The notes beneath the pieces are model-generated. The model had not been told where the DNA came from and searched no databases. It saw only the letters and a list, made by a program, of their open reading frames with translations. A DNA stretch of 64,000 nt from Betaproteobacteria bacterium (GTDB lineage: Bacteria; Pseudomonadota; Gammaproteobacteria; Burkholderiales; Ga0077523). Of this stretch, positions 25,947 through 35,020 are shown one piece after another. Location of the stretch: positions 44,891-108,890 of the forward strand of contig WGLR01000013.1 in assembly GCA_016125475.1 (NCBI GenBank), given 5' to 3'. Both the position numbers and the translations under genes were made by a program. Within the stretch, counting starts at the first letter, position 1; each line of letters starts with the position of its first letter.

Positions 25947-27206
25947 ATGTCCTCTCAAGACGATCGCGACGACCTGCAGTCCACCTCGCGCAGAAATTTT
26001 TCGAAGGGCCTCGCCACGCTGCCCCTGATCGGCATGCCGGGTCTTTCCCTCGCGGCCAAGTACCCGACCGCCAAGGTGAACACGACGAAGCTCGCCGTCA
26101 CCGACACCGAGGTGACCGTCGGTCAGCTGCACTCGGCGACGGGCACGATGGCCATCAGCGAGACCGGGTCGATCCAGGCCGAACGTCTCGCGATCGAGCA
26201 GATCAACGCGGCCGGCGGCGTGCTCGGACGGCAGATCAAGATCATCCAGGAGGACGGCGCGAGCGACTGGCCGACCTTCGCCGAGAAATCCAAGAAGCTG
26301 CTCGTGAACGACCGCGTCGCGGCGGTGTTCGGCTGCTGGACGTCGGCATCGCGCAAGGCCGTGCTCCCGATCTTCGAGAAGGAGAACGGGATGCTCTACT
26401 ACCCCACCTTCTACGAGGGACTGGAGCAGTCCAAGAACGTGATCTACACGGGCCAGGAGGCGACGCAGCAGATCCTCTGGGGCCTCGACTGGGTCATGAA
26501 GGAGAAGGGCGCGAAGTCGTTCTTCCTGATCGGCTCCGACTACATCTGGCCGCGCACGTCGAACAAGATCGCGCGCAAGCACATCGAGAACTTTCGTCAC
26601 CTGAAGGTCGTGGGCGAGGAGTACTACCCGCTCGGCCACACGAACTTCAACTCGCTGATCAACAAGATCAAGATCGTGAAGCCCGACTGCATCTACGCGA
26701 TCGTCGTCGGCGGCAGCAACGTCGCGTTCTACAAGCAGATGAAGGCGGCCGGCGTCACGTCGAAGAAGCAGCTCCTGCTCACGATCTCGGTGACCGAGGA
26801 CGAACTGCTCGGCATCGGCGGCGAGAACTGCGACGGGTTCTATGCGTGCATGAAGTACTTCCAGAGCCTCGACAACTCGAACAACCACAAGTTCGTGGAG
26901 GCGTTCAAGGCGAAGTACGGACCCAAGGCCGTGATCGGTGACGTGACGCAGGCCGCGTACCTCGGCCCCTGGCTCTGGAAGTTCGCGGTCGAAAAGGCCG
27001 GCAGCTTCGACATCGACAAGATCGCGAAGGCGTCGCCGGGAATCGAGTTCAAGGGGGCGCCGGAGGGCTACGTGAAGATCCATCCGAACCACCACCTCTG
27101 GAGCAAGGCCCGTATCGGCGAGATCCAGTCCGACGGCCAGTTCAAGGTCGTGGCCGAATCGCCGGAGCTCATCGAGCCCAACCCCTTCCCGAAGGGCTAT
27201 CAGTAA
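25947..27206 (+). CDS. urtA: urea/short-chain amide ABC transporter substrate-binding protein
   Basis: This 419-residue periplasmic binding protein belongs to the UrtA/FmdD type. The N-terminus carries a twin-arginine motif, S-R15-R16-NFSKG, followed by a hydrophobic stretch ending LSLAAK, so Tat export is likely. The mature part has the typical VTVGQLHSATGTMAISE opening and the WTSASRKAVLPIFE and LYYPTFYEGLEQS segments of urea/amide binders. The ATG at 25947 is preferred because the AGGAG site is six bases upstream; an ATG two codons earlier abuts the site. It is the first gene of the urt-fmd operon, and the sequence does not separate urea from acetamide/formamide binding. Confidence 0.93.
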   Translation: MSSQDDRDDLQSTSRRNFSKGLATLPLIGMPGLSLAAKYPTAKVNTTKLAVTDTEVTVGQLHSATGTMAISETGSIQAERLAIEQINAAGGVLGRQIKIIQEDGASDWPTFAEKSKKLLVNDRVAAVFGCWTSASRKAVLPIFEKENGMLYYPTFYEGLEQSKNVIYTGQEATQQILWGLDWVMKEKGAKSFFLIGSDYIWPRTSNKIARKHIENFRHLKVVGEEYYPLGHTNFNSLINKIKIVKPDCIYAIVVGGSNVAFYKQMKAAGVTSKKQLLLTISVTEDELLGIGGENCDGFYACMKYFQSLDNSNNHKFVEAFKAKYGPKAVIGDVTQAAYLGPWLWKFAVEKAGSFDIDKIAKASPGIEFKGAPEGYVKIHPNHHLWSKARIGEIQSDGQFKVVAESPELIEPNPFPKGYQ

Positions 27207-27272
27207 CGAGTGACGACGAAGCCACCGCGGTGCCCCGTTCCCCAGGGGCCCGCGGCTGGCGGGACCACACGC

Positions 27273-27317
27273 GGCGACGCTCCGGGGAATCCGTCACGGA
27301 CATCCCCGGGCGTCGCC
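27273..27317 (+). promoter_or_regulatory. long intercistronic hairpin between urtA and urtB
   Basis: GGCGACGC (27273-27280) pairs with GCGTCGCC (27310-27317), and CCGGGGA (27282-27288) with TCCCCGG (27303-27309), leaving one bulged T. A small inner stem TCCG/CGGA lies in the loop. The 15-bp stem has no following T-tract. It probably stabilises the urtA 3' end or lowers downstream expression, as is common after binding-protein genes. Confidence 0.7.
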
Positions 27318-27339
27318 ACAACGAAGAAGGAATGACGAC

Positions 27340-28260
27340 ATGGGCTTGAGCGCGTCGGATCTTTGGAACATCGTGGTGATGCAGGGCTTCGCGGGCCTGA
27401 GCCTGTTCAGTGTCCTGCTGCTCATGGGGCTCGGGCTCGCGATCATCTTCGGTCAGATGGGCGTGATCAACATGGCCCACGGCGAATTCATGACGGTCGG
27501 GGCATACACGATCTTCATGCTGTCGAGTCTCACGGAGACCTACGCCCCCTCCCTGATGCCGTACTACTTCCTCGTGGCCATCGCGGTCGCGTTCGTGCTC
27601 GCGTTCGCGGCAGGGTGGCTCGCGGAGTGGGCGCTCATACGTCACCTGTACCGACGGCCGCTCGACACGCTGCTCGCGACCTGGGGCCTGAGCCTCGGCA
27701 TGCAGCAGATCTTCCGCTCGACGTTCGGCGCGAAGGAGGTGAGTCCGACGCTGCCCGAGTGGCTGCTGGGCTCCTGGTCGCCGACCGAAGGACTCGACAT
27801 CCCGATCAACGGCATGTTCGTGATGGGCCTGACGCTGCTCGTGACGGGCGGTGTGTTCCTCATGCTGTACCGCTCGCGCTGGGGCCTTCGCGTGCGTGCG
27901 ACCGTCTCGAATCGCGGCATGGCGAACGCGATCGGCATCAACACGCGCAACACGGACCGCATGACGTTCGCGATCGGCTGCGGCATCGCGGGTGTGGCCG
28001 GCGCCGCGTTCACGACGATCGGCTCGACCGGACCGACGAGCGGCTCGCTCTACATCGTCGACGCGTTCCTCGTGGTGACGTTCGGTGGCGCGGCGAGTCT
28101 CCTGGGTACCGTGGCCTCGGCGTTCGGCATCGCGCAGACGCAGTCGATCACCGAATTCTTCCTCACCGGTTCCATGGCCAAGGTCCTCACGCTGCTCGCG
28201 ATCATCACCATCCTGATGATCCGTCCGCAGGGACTGTTCGCCCTCAAGATGCGCCGGTAG
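27340..28260 (+). CDS. urtB: urea/amide ABC transporter permease UrtB
   Basis: This 306-residue branched-chain amino acid/urea-type inner membrane permease is of the LivH class. It shows GLAIIFGQMGVINMAHGEFM (about 36-55), the hallmark of this subfamily, and about eight hydrophobic segments. Members of UrtB proper often have an extra N-terminal region, which is absent here. The ribosome site GAAGAAGGA precedes the ATG. It forms the channel together with UrtC and is powered by UrtD/UrtE. Confidence 0.92.
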   Translation: MGLSASDLWNIVVMQGFAGLSLFSVLLLMGLGLAIIFGQMGVINMAHGEFMTVGAYTIFMLSSLTETYAPSLMPYYFLVAIAVAFVLAFAAGWLAEWALIRHLYRRPLDTLLATWGLSLGMQQIFRSTFGAKEVSPTLPEWLLGSWSPTEGLDIPINGMFVMGLTLLVTGGVFLMLYRSRWGLRVRATVSNRGMANAIGINTRNTDRMTFAIGCGIAGVAGAAFTTIGSTGPTSGSLYIVDAFLVVTFGGAASLLGTVASAFGIAQTQSITEFFLTGSMAKVLTLLAIITILMIRPQGLFALKMRR

Positions 28261-28292
28261 ACGGTCACGCACGGATTGCAAAGGAGACTCTC

Positions 28293-29525
28293 ATGGACAA
28301 GTTCCGCAGATGGATCGCCTCGTCGGACATGGCAAGCATCGTCGTGCTGGCGATCGTCGTGTTCGCGGTGCTGCCGGCGACCACCGACATCTTCCGCCTG
28401 AACCTGATCGGCAAGTACCTCACCTACGCGTTCGTGGCGGTCGGTCTCGTGATGCTCTGGGGGTATGGAGGGATCCTGAGCCTCGGGCAGGGCGTCTTCT
28501 TCGGCCTGGGCGGCTACTGCATGGCGATGTTCCTGAAGCTCGAGGCGTCGGACCCCGTGAGCACGAAGATCCAGTCGACCCCGGGCATTCCGGACTTCAT
28601 GGACTGGAACCAGCTCACGGCGCTGCCGTTCTGGTGGGAGCCGTTCCGGCATCTCCCGGTGGCGCTGATCGGGATGCTGGTCGTACCGATGGTGCTCGCG
28701 GCCGTGATCGGATTCGCGATGTTCAAGCGGCGGGTGGGCGGCGTGTACTTCGCGATCATCACGCAGGCCGTCGCGATGATCATCACGGTCCTGATCATCG
28801 GCCAGCAGGGCTACACCGGAGGCGTCAACGGCATCACGGACCTGAAGACCATGCTCGGGTGGGACATCCGGACGGACTCGGCCAAGTACATCCTCTACTT
28901 CGCCAACGCGATCCTGCTCTTCGTGGCGATCTTCGCGTGTCGCGCCGTCCAGCGGACCAAGCTCGGAACCCTGCTGCTCGCGATGCGCGACAAGGAGGAC
29001 CGGGTGCGCTTCTCCGGTTACGACGTCGCGAACTTCAAGGTGTTCGTGTTCTGTCTCGCCGCGACGCTCTGCGGAGTCGGGGGCGCCATGTTCACGCTGC
29101 AGGTCGGCTTCATGTCGCCGTCCTTCGTGGGGATCGTGCCGTCGATCGAGATGGTGATCTTCGCGGCGGTCGGCGGACGGATGTCGCTCGTCGGCGCGGT
29201 CTACGGCACGCTGCTCGTCAACTTCGGCAAGACCTACTTCTCCGAGAGCTTCCCGGAGATGTGGCTCTTCCTGATGGCGGCCCTGTTCATCGGCGTGGTC
29301 ATGGCGTTCCCGAACGGCCTGGCCGGACTCTGGGAGAGCTACGTGAAGCCCTGGCTGCTGCGCGAGCGGCAGGCCGTGCCGGTACCCGCGCCGGAGAAGA
29401 CGCCTGCGGTGGCCGAGGATCCGTCGGAAGCGGAGGCCGCGAGCACACGCCCCGTCGCACGCTCGCCCGAGCACGCGCCCGCGTCGAAGAACCGGTCCGA
29501 CGGCGTCGACCCGGCCGTCGCGTGA
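28293..29525 (+). CDS. urtC: urea/amide ABC transporter permease UrtC
   Basis: This 410-residue LivM-type permease begins MDKFRRWIASSDMASIV. It has GYGGILSLGQGVFFGLGGY (about 63-81), diagnostic for LivM/UrtC, and about ten hydrophobic segments. The C-terminal ~50 residues after WLLRERQ are polar and rich in Pro, Glu and Ala, a cytoplasmic tail of no known role. The start is supported by AAGGAG eight bases upstream; longer in-frame reading from the urtB region is not coding. It partners UrtB. Confidence 0.92.
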   Translation: MDKFRRWIASSDMASIVVLAIVVFAVLPATTDIFRLNLIGKYLTYAFVAVGLVMLWGYGGILSLGQGVFFGLGGYCMAMFLKLEASDPVSTKIQSTPGIPDFMDWNQLTALPFWWEPFRHLPVALIGMLVVPMVLAAVIGFAMFKRRVGGVYFAIITQAVAMIITVLIIGQQGYTGGVNGITDLKTMLGWDIRTDSAKYILYFANAILLFVAIFACRAVQRTKLGTLLLAMRDKEDRVRFSGYDVANFKVFVFCLAATLCGVGGAMFTLQVGFMSPSFVGIVPSIEMVIFAAVGGRMSLVGAVYGTLLVNFGKTYFSESFPEMWLFLMAALFIGVVMAFPNGLAGLWESYVKPWLLRERQAVPVPAPEKTPAVAEDPSEAEAASTRPVARSPEHAPASKNRSDGVDPAVA

Positions 29526-29556
29526 CCTCACCCAGATACGCACCGGAGAACACAGC

Positions 29557-30300
29557 ATGAGCAATTCCGACTACGTGCTCGCGATCGAGGACCTCACGGT
29601 GTCCTTCGACGGGTTCAAGGCGATCGACACGCTCAACCTCTACGTGGACAAGGGCGAGCTGCGCGTGATCATCGGGCCCAACGGCGCCGGCAAGACGACG
29701 CTGCTGGACCTCATCTGCGGCAAGACGCGCGCGAGCGCCGGGAGCATCAAGTTCAAGAACGCCGAGATGACGAAGCTCGCCGAGCACGAGATCGTGCGGT
29801 CGGGCATCGGGCGGAAGTTCCAGACCCCGTCGATCTACGAGAACCTCACCGTGTTCAAGAACCTCGAGGTCTCGTTCCCGCGCGGGCGCGGCGTGTTCGG
29901 CGCGCTGAAGTTCCGATGCACCGACGACGTGAAGGAACGCATCGCCGAGGTGGCGGGCGAGATCGGTCTCGAGGAGCAGCTCTCGATGGAAGCCGGGCTG
30001 CTGAGCCACGGCCAGAAGCAGTGGCTGGAGATCGGGATGCTGCTCATGCAGGACCCGGAACTGCTCATGCTCGACGAGCCCATCGCGGGCATGAGCGTGC
30101 GCGAGCGCGAACTGACCGCTGAACTGCTCGACCGCATCTGCCGCAACCGTTCGATGATCGTGATCGAGCACGACATGGATTTCGTGAAGAAGATCGCGCA
30201 CAAGGTCACGGTCATGCACCAGGGGAAGATCCTCGCGGAAGGCCCGATGGAGCGCGTGCAGAGCGATCCGAAGGTGATCGACGTGTACCTCGGACACTGA
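29557..30300 (+). CDS. urtD: urea/amide ABC transporter ATP-binding protein UrtD
   Basis: This 247-residue ATPase is of the LivG class. Walker A is GPNGAGKTT (40-48), the ABC signature is SHGQKQWLEIG (about 150-160) with the atypical SHGQ in place of SGGQ seen in UrtD, and Walker B is LLMLDEP (about 170-176). It supplies ATP hydrolysis with UrtE. The gap from urtC is 31 bp. Confidence 0.94.
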   Translation: MSNSDYVLAIEDLTVSFDGFKAIDTLNLYVDKGELRVIIGPNGAGKTTLLDLICGKTRASAGSIKFKNAEMTKLAEHEIVRSGIGRKFQTPSIYENLTVFKNLEVSFPRGRGVFGALKFRCTDDVKERIAEVAGEIGLEEQLSMEAGLLSHGQKQWLEIGMLLMQDPELLMLDEPIAGMSVRERELTAELLDRICRNRSMIVIEHDMDFVKKIAHKVTVMHQGKILAEGPMERVQSDPKVIDVYLGH

Positions 30301-30318
30301 CCCAGGCAAGGAGCCGCC

Positions 30319-31008
30319 ATGTTGAATGTCAACGATGTATTCGTGAGCTACGGTCAGAGCCAGGCCATCCACGGCATCTCGTTCTCCGCCGTCAGGAACG
30401 AGACCGTCGCGGTGATGGGACGCAACGGCATGGGCAAGACCACGCTCTTCAAGGCGCTCGTCGGACTCCTGCCGCTGCGCAGCGGCGGCGTCGAGGTGGA
30501 CGGTGTCGACGTGTCGAAGGAGGAACCCTACCGGCGCGTCGCGAAGGGTGTCGGCTACGTGCCCCAGGGCCGCATGATCTTCCCGACCCTCACGGTCGAG
30601 GAGAACCTGCGCACCGGCCTCGAGAACGCGAAGGTGAAGGAGATTCCCGAGGAGATCTACTCGCTCTTTCCGGTGCTCTTCGAGATGCGCAAGCGCAAGG
30701 GCGGCAACCTCTCCGGCGGCCAGCAGCAGCAGCTCGCGATCGGGCGCGCACTCGTCACGAATCCGAAGGTGCTGCTGCTCGACGAACCCACCGAAGGCAT
30801 CCAGCCCTCGATCATCAAGGACATCGCGCGCGCGCTGAACGAGATCCGCAAGCTGCGCGAGATCACGATCATCGTTTCCGAACAGGTGCTGTCGTTCGCG
30901 CTCGACGTCGCGGACCGGCTGTTCGTGATCGAGGGCGGCCGGCTCGTGCACGAGGCCGCACGCGAGAACATCGACGCGGATCGCGTCAAGCAGTACCTGT
31001 CCGTGTAG
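30319..31008 (+). CDS. urtE: urea/amide ABC transporter ATP-binding protein UrtE
   Basis: This 229-residue LivF-type ATPase has Walker A GRNGMGKTT (34-42), signature LSGGQQQQLAIG and Walker B VLLLDEPTEGIQPS. The TEGIQPS string is typical of UrtE. It lies 18 bp after urtD with an AAGGAG site upstream of the ATG. It completes the importer UrtABCDE. Confidence 0.95.
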   Translation: MLNVNDVFVSYGQSQAIHGISFSAVRNETVAVMGRNGMGKTTLFKALVGLLPLRSGGVEVDGVDVSKEEPYRRVAKGVGYVPQGRMIFPTLTVEENLRTGLENAKVKEIPEEIYSLFPVLFEMRKRKGGNLSGGQQQQLAIGRALVTNPKVLLLDEPTEGIQPSIIKDIARALNEIRKLREITIIVSEQVLSFALDVADRLFVIEGGRLVHEAARENIDADRVKQYLSV

Positions 31009-31072
31009 GGAACGTTCCGGACACAGTGTTCGCAGTCATTGCTGGTACCACGAAAGGAGAAAGGAGAGCGCC

Positions 31073-32302
31073 ATGCCCGAGACCATCATCAAGATAGACC
31101 TGAAGCAGTCCCCGTACGAGAACGAGATGATCCACAACCGGTGGCATCCCGACATTCCGATGGTGGCGTGGGTCAAGCCGGGCGACGACTTCGTCGTCGA
31201 GACCTACGACTGGACGGGAGGCTTCATCCAGAACAACGATTCGGCCGACGACGTGCGTGACATCGACCTGTCGATCGTGCACTTCCTGAGCGGGCCGATC
31301 GGTGTCGAGGGTGCCGAGCCGGGCGACCTGCTCGTCGTCGACCTGCTGGACATCGGTGCACTGCCCGAGAGCCTCTGGGGTTTCAACGGCTTCTTCTCCA
31401 AGAAGAACGGCGGCGGCTTCCTGACCGATCACTTCCCGCTCGCACAGAAGTCGATCTGGGACATCAGCGGCCTCTACACGCACTCGCGTCACGTGCCGGG
31501 CGTGAGCTTCGCGGGCCTCATCCACCCCGGCCTGATCGGATGCCTGCCGGACCAGTCGATGCTCGACACCTGGAACAAGCGGGAGGTCGACTTCATCGCG
31601 ACGAATCCGGATCGCGTGCCCCCGCTCGCGAACGCGCCCTATCCGTCGACCGCCCACGCCGGCAAGGCGAAGGGGGACGCCAAGGCCAAGGTCGCGGCGG
31701 AAGGTGCGCGCACCGTGCCACCCCGGGAACACGGCGGCAACTGCGACATCAAGGATCTGTCGCGCGGCTCCAAGATCTTCTTCCCCGTCTACGTGAAGGG
31801 AGGGGGCCTGTCTATGGGCGACCTGCACTTCAGCCAGGGCGATGGCGAGATCACGTTCTGCGGCGCGATCGAGATGGCGGGCTGGGTGCACCTGCGCGTG
31901 AACGTGATCAAGGGCGGCATGGCCAAGTACGGGATCAGGAATCCCATCTTCAAGCCGAGCCCGATCACGCCGACGTACAACGACTACCTCATCTTCGAGG
32001 GCATCTCCGTCGACGAGTGGGGCAAGCAGCACTACCTCGACGTGCACGTCGCGTACCGGCAGGCGTGCCTGAACGCGATCGAATACCTCACCAAGTTCGG
32101 CTACTCGCGCGCGCAGGCCTATTCCATCCTCGGGACCGCTCCGGTGCAGGGACACATCAGCGGCGTGGTGGACATCCCCAACGCGTGCGCGACGCTGTGG
32201 CTGCCCACGCAGATCTTCGACTTCGACATCAATCCGACGAGCGCAGGGCCGACGAAGCAGCTGACCGGTGCCGTCGACATGCCGATCTCGCCGGACAAGT
32301 GA
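31073..32302 (+). CDS. fmdA: formamidase (acetamidase/formamidase family)
   Basis: This 409-residue enzyme is of the FmdA/AmdA type and hydrolyses formamide to formate and ammonium, possibly also other short amides or urea-derived substrates. The hallmarks are HNRWHPDIPMVAWVKPGDDF near the N-terminus, SGPIGVEGAEPGDLLVVDLLD, the HGGNCDIKDLSRGS segment (about 222-235) and GGLSMGDLHFSQGDGE (about 243-258). The length equals Methylophilus FmdA. A GGAGAAAGGAGAG ribosome region precedes the ATG. Being last but one in the transporter operon, it explains the uptake system as a nitrogen-scavenging route. Confidence 0.95.
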   Translation: MPETIIKIDLKQSPYENEMIHNRWHPDIPMVAWVKPGDDFVVETYDWTGGFIQNNDSADDVRDIDLSIVHFLSGPIGVEGAEPGDLLVVDLLDIGALPESLWGFNGFFSKKNGGGFLTDHFPLAQKSIWDISGLYTHSRHVPGVSFAGLIHPGLIGCLPDQSMLDTWNKREVDFIATNPDRVPPLANAPYPSTAHAGKAKGDAKAKVAAEGARTVPPREHGGNCDIKDLSRGSKIFFPVYVKGGGLSMGDLHFSQGDGEITFCGAIEMAGWVHLRVNVIKGGMAKYGIRNPIFKPSPITPTYNDYLIFEGISVDEWGKQHYLDVHVAYRQACLNAIEYLTKFGYSRAQAYSILGTAPVQGHISGVVDIPNACATLWLPTQIFDFDINPTSAGPTKQLTGAVDMPISPDK

Positions 32303-32321
32303 CACGGACGGGGACGACGAG

Positions 32322-32660
32322 ATGCCGACCTACGAATACCTGTGCGGACACTGCGAACGGGACTTCACGGCCGTGCGTCGCATGGCCGAGGCGTCCCTGC
32401 CGCAACCGTGTCCGGAGTGCGGAGCACCGGCGCCGCGGGCCATGATGACCGCACCGGCGTACGCGGGCATGCCCGCGGCGACGAGGCAGGCGCACGCGGT
32501 CAACGAGCGCAGCCGCCACGAACCCAGGTCCTCCGCGCAAGCCGGACACCGTCACGGTCCGGGGTGCGGATGCGGCTCGGGGCCGAGCCGGACGACCGTC
32601 ACGACACCGGACGGTCGCAAGACCTTCCCGACCAAGCGCCCCTGGATGATCAGCCATTGA
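32322..32660 (+). CDS. fmdB: FmdB-family zinc-ribbon regulatory protein
   Basis: This 112-residue protein begins MPTYEYLCGHC and has the FmdB zinc ribbon with C8-x2-C11 and C30-x2-C33. The C-terminal half is basic and has a His/Cys-rich GHRHGPGCGCGSG patch, which might bind an additional metal. FmdB was proposed as a regulator of amidase genes in Methylophilus; direct function is not proven. It follows fmdA by 19 bp in the same operon. Confidence 0.85.
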   Translation: MPTYEYLCGHCERDFTAVRRMAEASLPQPCPECGAPAPRAMMTAPAYAGMPAATRQAHAVNERSRHEPRSSAQAGHRHGPGCGCGSGPSRTTVTTPDGRKTFPTKRPWMISH

Positions 32661-32678
32661 GGTTGGGGGGACTCCGGA

Positions 32679-32715
32679 GGGAGGGCGTTGCCGGATCCGC
32701 TCCCGGCGCCCTCCC
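32679..32715. terminator. bidirectional hairpin terminator between fmdB and a convergent gene
   Basis: GGGAGGGCG (32679-32687) pairs perfectly with CGCCCTCCC (32707-32715) around a 19-nt loop with a minor internal stem. It lies between two converging genes. No T-tract follows on either strand, so termination would need Rho or the hairpin alone. Confidence 0.5.
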
Positions 32716-32749
32716 GACCGGGCATCGACGGGGGTGACCCCGCGCAGGA

Positions 32750-33319
32750 CTACTCCACGACCTTCGCGAGCACGCTGCCGCGAGGCAGGATCTCGATGCC
32801 CGGGTAGAGATTCATGCCGAGCAGGTTCGCGGGGTTCACGAGCACGGCGCCGCCGCCCGGCAGCTCGAACGCGAGCACGGGCTGGCTGAAGACCTGCTGC
32901 AGCGTCGTGAACACGTTGGCCATGTTGCTGAGCATGGCTTCCATCTGGCAGTAGAGCATGTGGCCGCCGACCATCTCGTAGGAGATCACGCCGGAGAACG
33001 TCGAGCCGACCTGGACGGCCTGGACGCCCTGTTCCGCGATCGCATTGCGACGTTCGCGGAATTCCGACTCGCCGGACAGCACGGTGACGCTCCCGCCGTT
33101 CGCCCCCGGGGGAATCGGCAGCCGGTCCTCGGTCCGGAAATCGATGCGGGAGATCTGCTTGGTCGCGAGCACGGTCGTGGACATGCCGCTTCCCACGATC
33201 AGCGTCGGTGAAGCGTAGACCCGCAGGGGCATGAAGGTCGCGAGGGTCGCGGCCGCCTCGGTCTCCGACTGCACGAAGCGGCGCGTCGTGCCGTCGGCCA
33301 GATAGACGATCATGTCCAT
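32750..33319 (-). CDS. hypothetical protein of unknown family
   Basis: About 189 residues read as a soluble alpha/beta protein with no family recognised. It begins MDMIVYLADGTTRRFVQSE and holds a Gly-rich LIVGSGMSTTVLATKQISRIDF segment, a Met-rich MVGGHMLYCQMEAMLSNMANVF stretch and a hydrophobic C-terminus LGMNLYPGIEILPRGSVLAKVVE. There is no signal peptide. Alternative starts are a Met two codons later and a TTG 20 codons upstream. It is coding-like in base composition and is convergent with fmdB and divergent from the HDOD gene. Confidence 0.55.
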   Translation of the reverse strand: MDMIVYLADGTTRRFVQSETEAAATLATFMPLRVYASPTLIVGSGMSTTVLATKQISRIDFRTEDRLPIPPGANGGSVTVLSGESEFRERRNAIAEQGVQAVQVGSTFSGVISYEMVGGHMLYCQMEAMLSNMANVFTTLQQVFSQPVLAFELPGGGAVLVNPANLLGMNLYPGIEILPRGSVLAKVVE

Positions 33320-33508
33320 GGATGCGGTGTCCGGATCTCGAATGGCGGCAATGCTGCACGCAAGGTCGGGCGAGAGCAAGTGCCGCGCGCGCCCGCGTCG
33401 CCGGAAGCCGGCCTAAAGCCGGTCGCGACACGGACGTTAACGGGCCCATGGCACGTGCTCCCCGGCAGGCGGCACGTGGAAGCTGCTCCCGAATCGAGGA
33501 ACAACGTC

Positions 33509-34486
33509 TTGGAATCCACATCACCCGTCGACCGTGCGTCCGCACCCGCCCTCGCCTCCGCTTCCATGGAGGCCGAGGAGTACGCCGCCCTGGAGCGGCT
33601 GTTCTCGAGCTGGCCCCGCCTCGCCCAGGTCGATCATCTCGTCACGCCGATCTCGCCGCTCGCGTTGCGACTCATCGCGTTCAACCCCGAAAGCAACAAC
33701 GCGGCGGGCGAACTGGTGAAGATCGTGGAAAGCGATCCGCTCCTCACTGCGCGCGTGCTCGGGCTCGCGAACGCGGCGGCCTTCGGCAATGCCGGCAAGC
33801 TCATCTTCGACGTGAAGAACGCCGTGACGCGGCTGGGCCTCAACACGACGACGAGAGTCGCGCTCGCGCAGCTCGCGGCCGTCTGGATGCGCAAGTCCTC
33901 CCAGCTTCCGGATCGTGGCGTGCTGCGTTCGCTCTGGTTCGAATACCTCGTCACGGCGTTCTGTGCCCACGAGATCGCGAACGCACTCGGTGACGAGGCC
34001 GTGAGTCCGAACGTGGTCTACGCGGGCGGACTGCTCCACGACATCGGCACGCTCGCGTTGTGCGGTGCGGCACCGAATCTGATGACGCGATTCATCCTGA
34101 CCGGCTACGGCAAGGGTACCCCGCTGCACGAGGAGTTCGTGGATGCCCACACGCACCTCGGCGAGTCGATCCTCGCGCGCTGTGGCGCACCCGCCACGCT
34201 CTGCGAGATCGCGTCGCGTCATCACGCAGGCTTCTCGGTCGACGAATCGGCGAACGCGATCGTCGTGTTCCTGGCCGACCACCTCCACGGCGGCGTGCTC
34301 GAGCGCGTGCCCGGCCGGTTCGGCATTCCGGACGCGCACACGATCGGCTGTTTCGACGCCGGCACGGAGGCCGCCGTGCAGGACACGGTGGAAGCCCTGG
34401 GGCTCGTCGTGGGCCTCGAGGAGATCATGGAAACCGTGGCGGCCGACAGCGGCCGCATCGAGGCGCTCGCGGGCGATTTCGGCTGA
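33509..34486 (+). CDS. HDOD domain protein
   Basis: This 325-residue protein has an HDOD output domain over residues ~30-235, with LVTPISPLALRLI, the VKIVESDPLLTARVLGLANAA helix pair and the HD-like GGLLHDIGTLAL motif. Unlike HD-GYP proteins it lacks the catalytic HHExxDGxGYP segment, so it is expected to be a non-enzymatic scaffold in signalling. The TTG at 33509 has GAGGA eight bases upstream and is preferred to a Met 19 codons downstream or an ATG 43 codons upstream. The partner is not evident. Confidence 0.78.
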   Translation: MESTSPVDRASAPALASASMEAEEYAALERLFSSWPRLAQVDHLVTPISPLALRLIAFNPESNNAAGELVKIVESDPLLTARVLGLANAAAFGNAGKLIFDVKNAVTRLGLNTTTRVALAQLAAVWMRKSSQLPDRGVLRSLWFEYLVTAFCAHEIANALGDEAVSPNVVYAGGLLHDIGTLALCGAAPNLMTRFILTGYGKGTPLHEEFVDAHTHLGESILARCGAPATLCEIASRHHAGFSVDESANAIVVFLADHLHGGVLERVPGRFGIPDAHTIGCFDAGTEAAVQDTVEALGLVVGLEEIMETVAADSGRIEALAGDFG

Positions 34487-34495
34487 CCTTTCCCC

Positions 34496-34520
34496 GTCCC
34501 GCCCGGACGCCGGGCGGGAC
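34496..34520. terminator. strong hairpin after the HDOD gene
   Basis: GTCCCGCCCGG (34496-34506) and CCGGGCGGGAC (34510-34520) form a perfect 11-bp stem with a 3-nt loop, ten bases after the HDOD stop. No T-tract follows. It probably separates the HDOD transcript from the P-II promoter. Confidence 0.55.
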
Positions 34521-34614
34521 GCCGGCCATTCCCCTCCGTACGCGAGCCGTCCGTCTTTCCGGATCCGGAACCGCCGGGGGCGGCACGCGCCCCGATGGGA
34601 GAAATGCGCGTTAA

Positions 34615-34998
<384 letters not shown>

Positions 34999-35020
34999 GG
35001 CGGCGGGGCAGAGGCAACAC

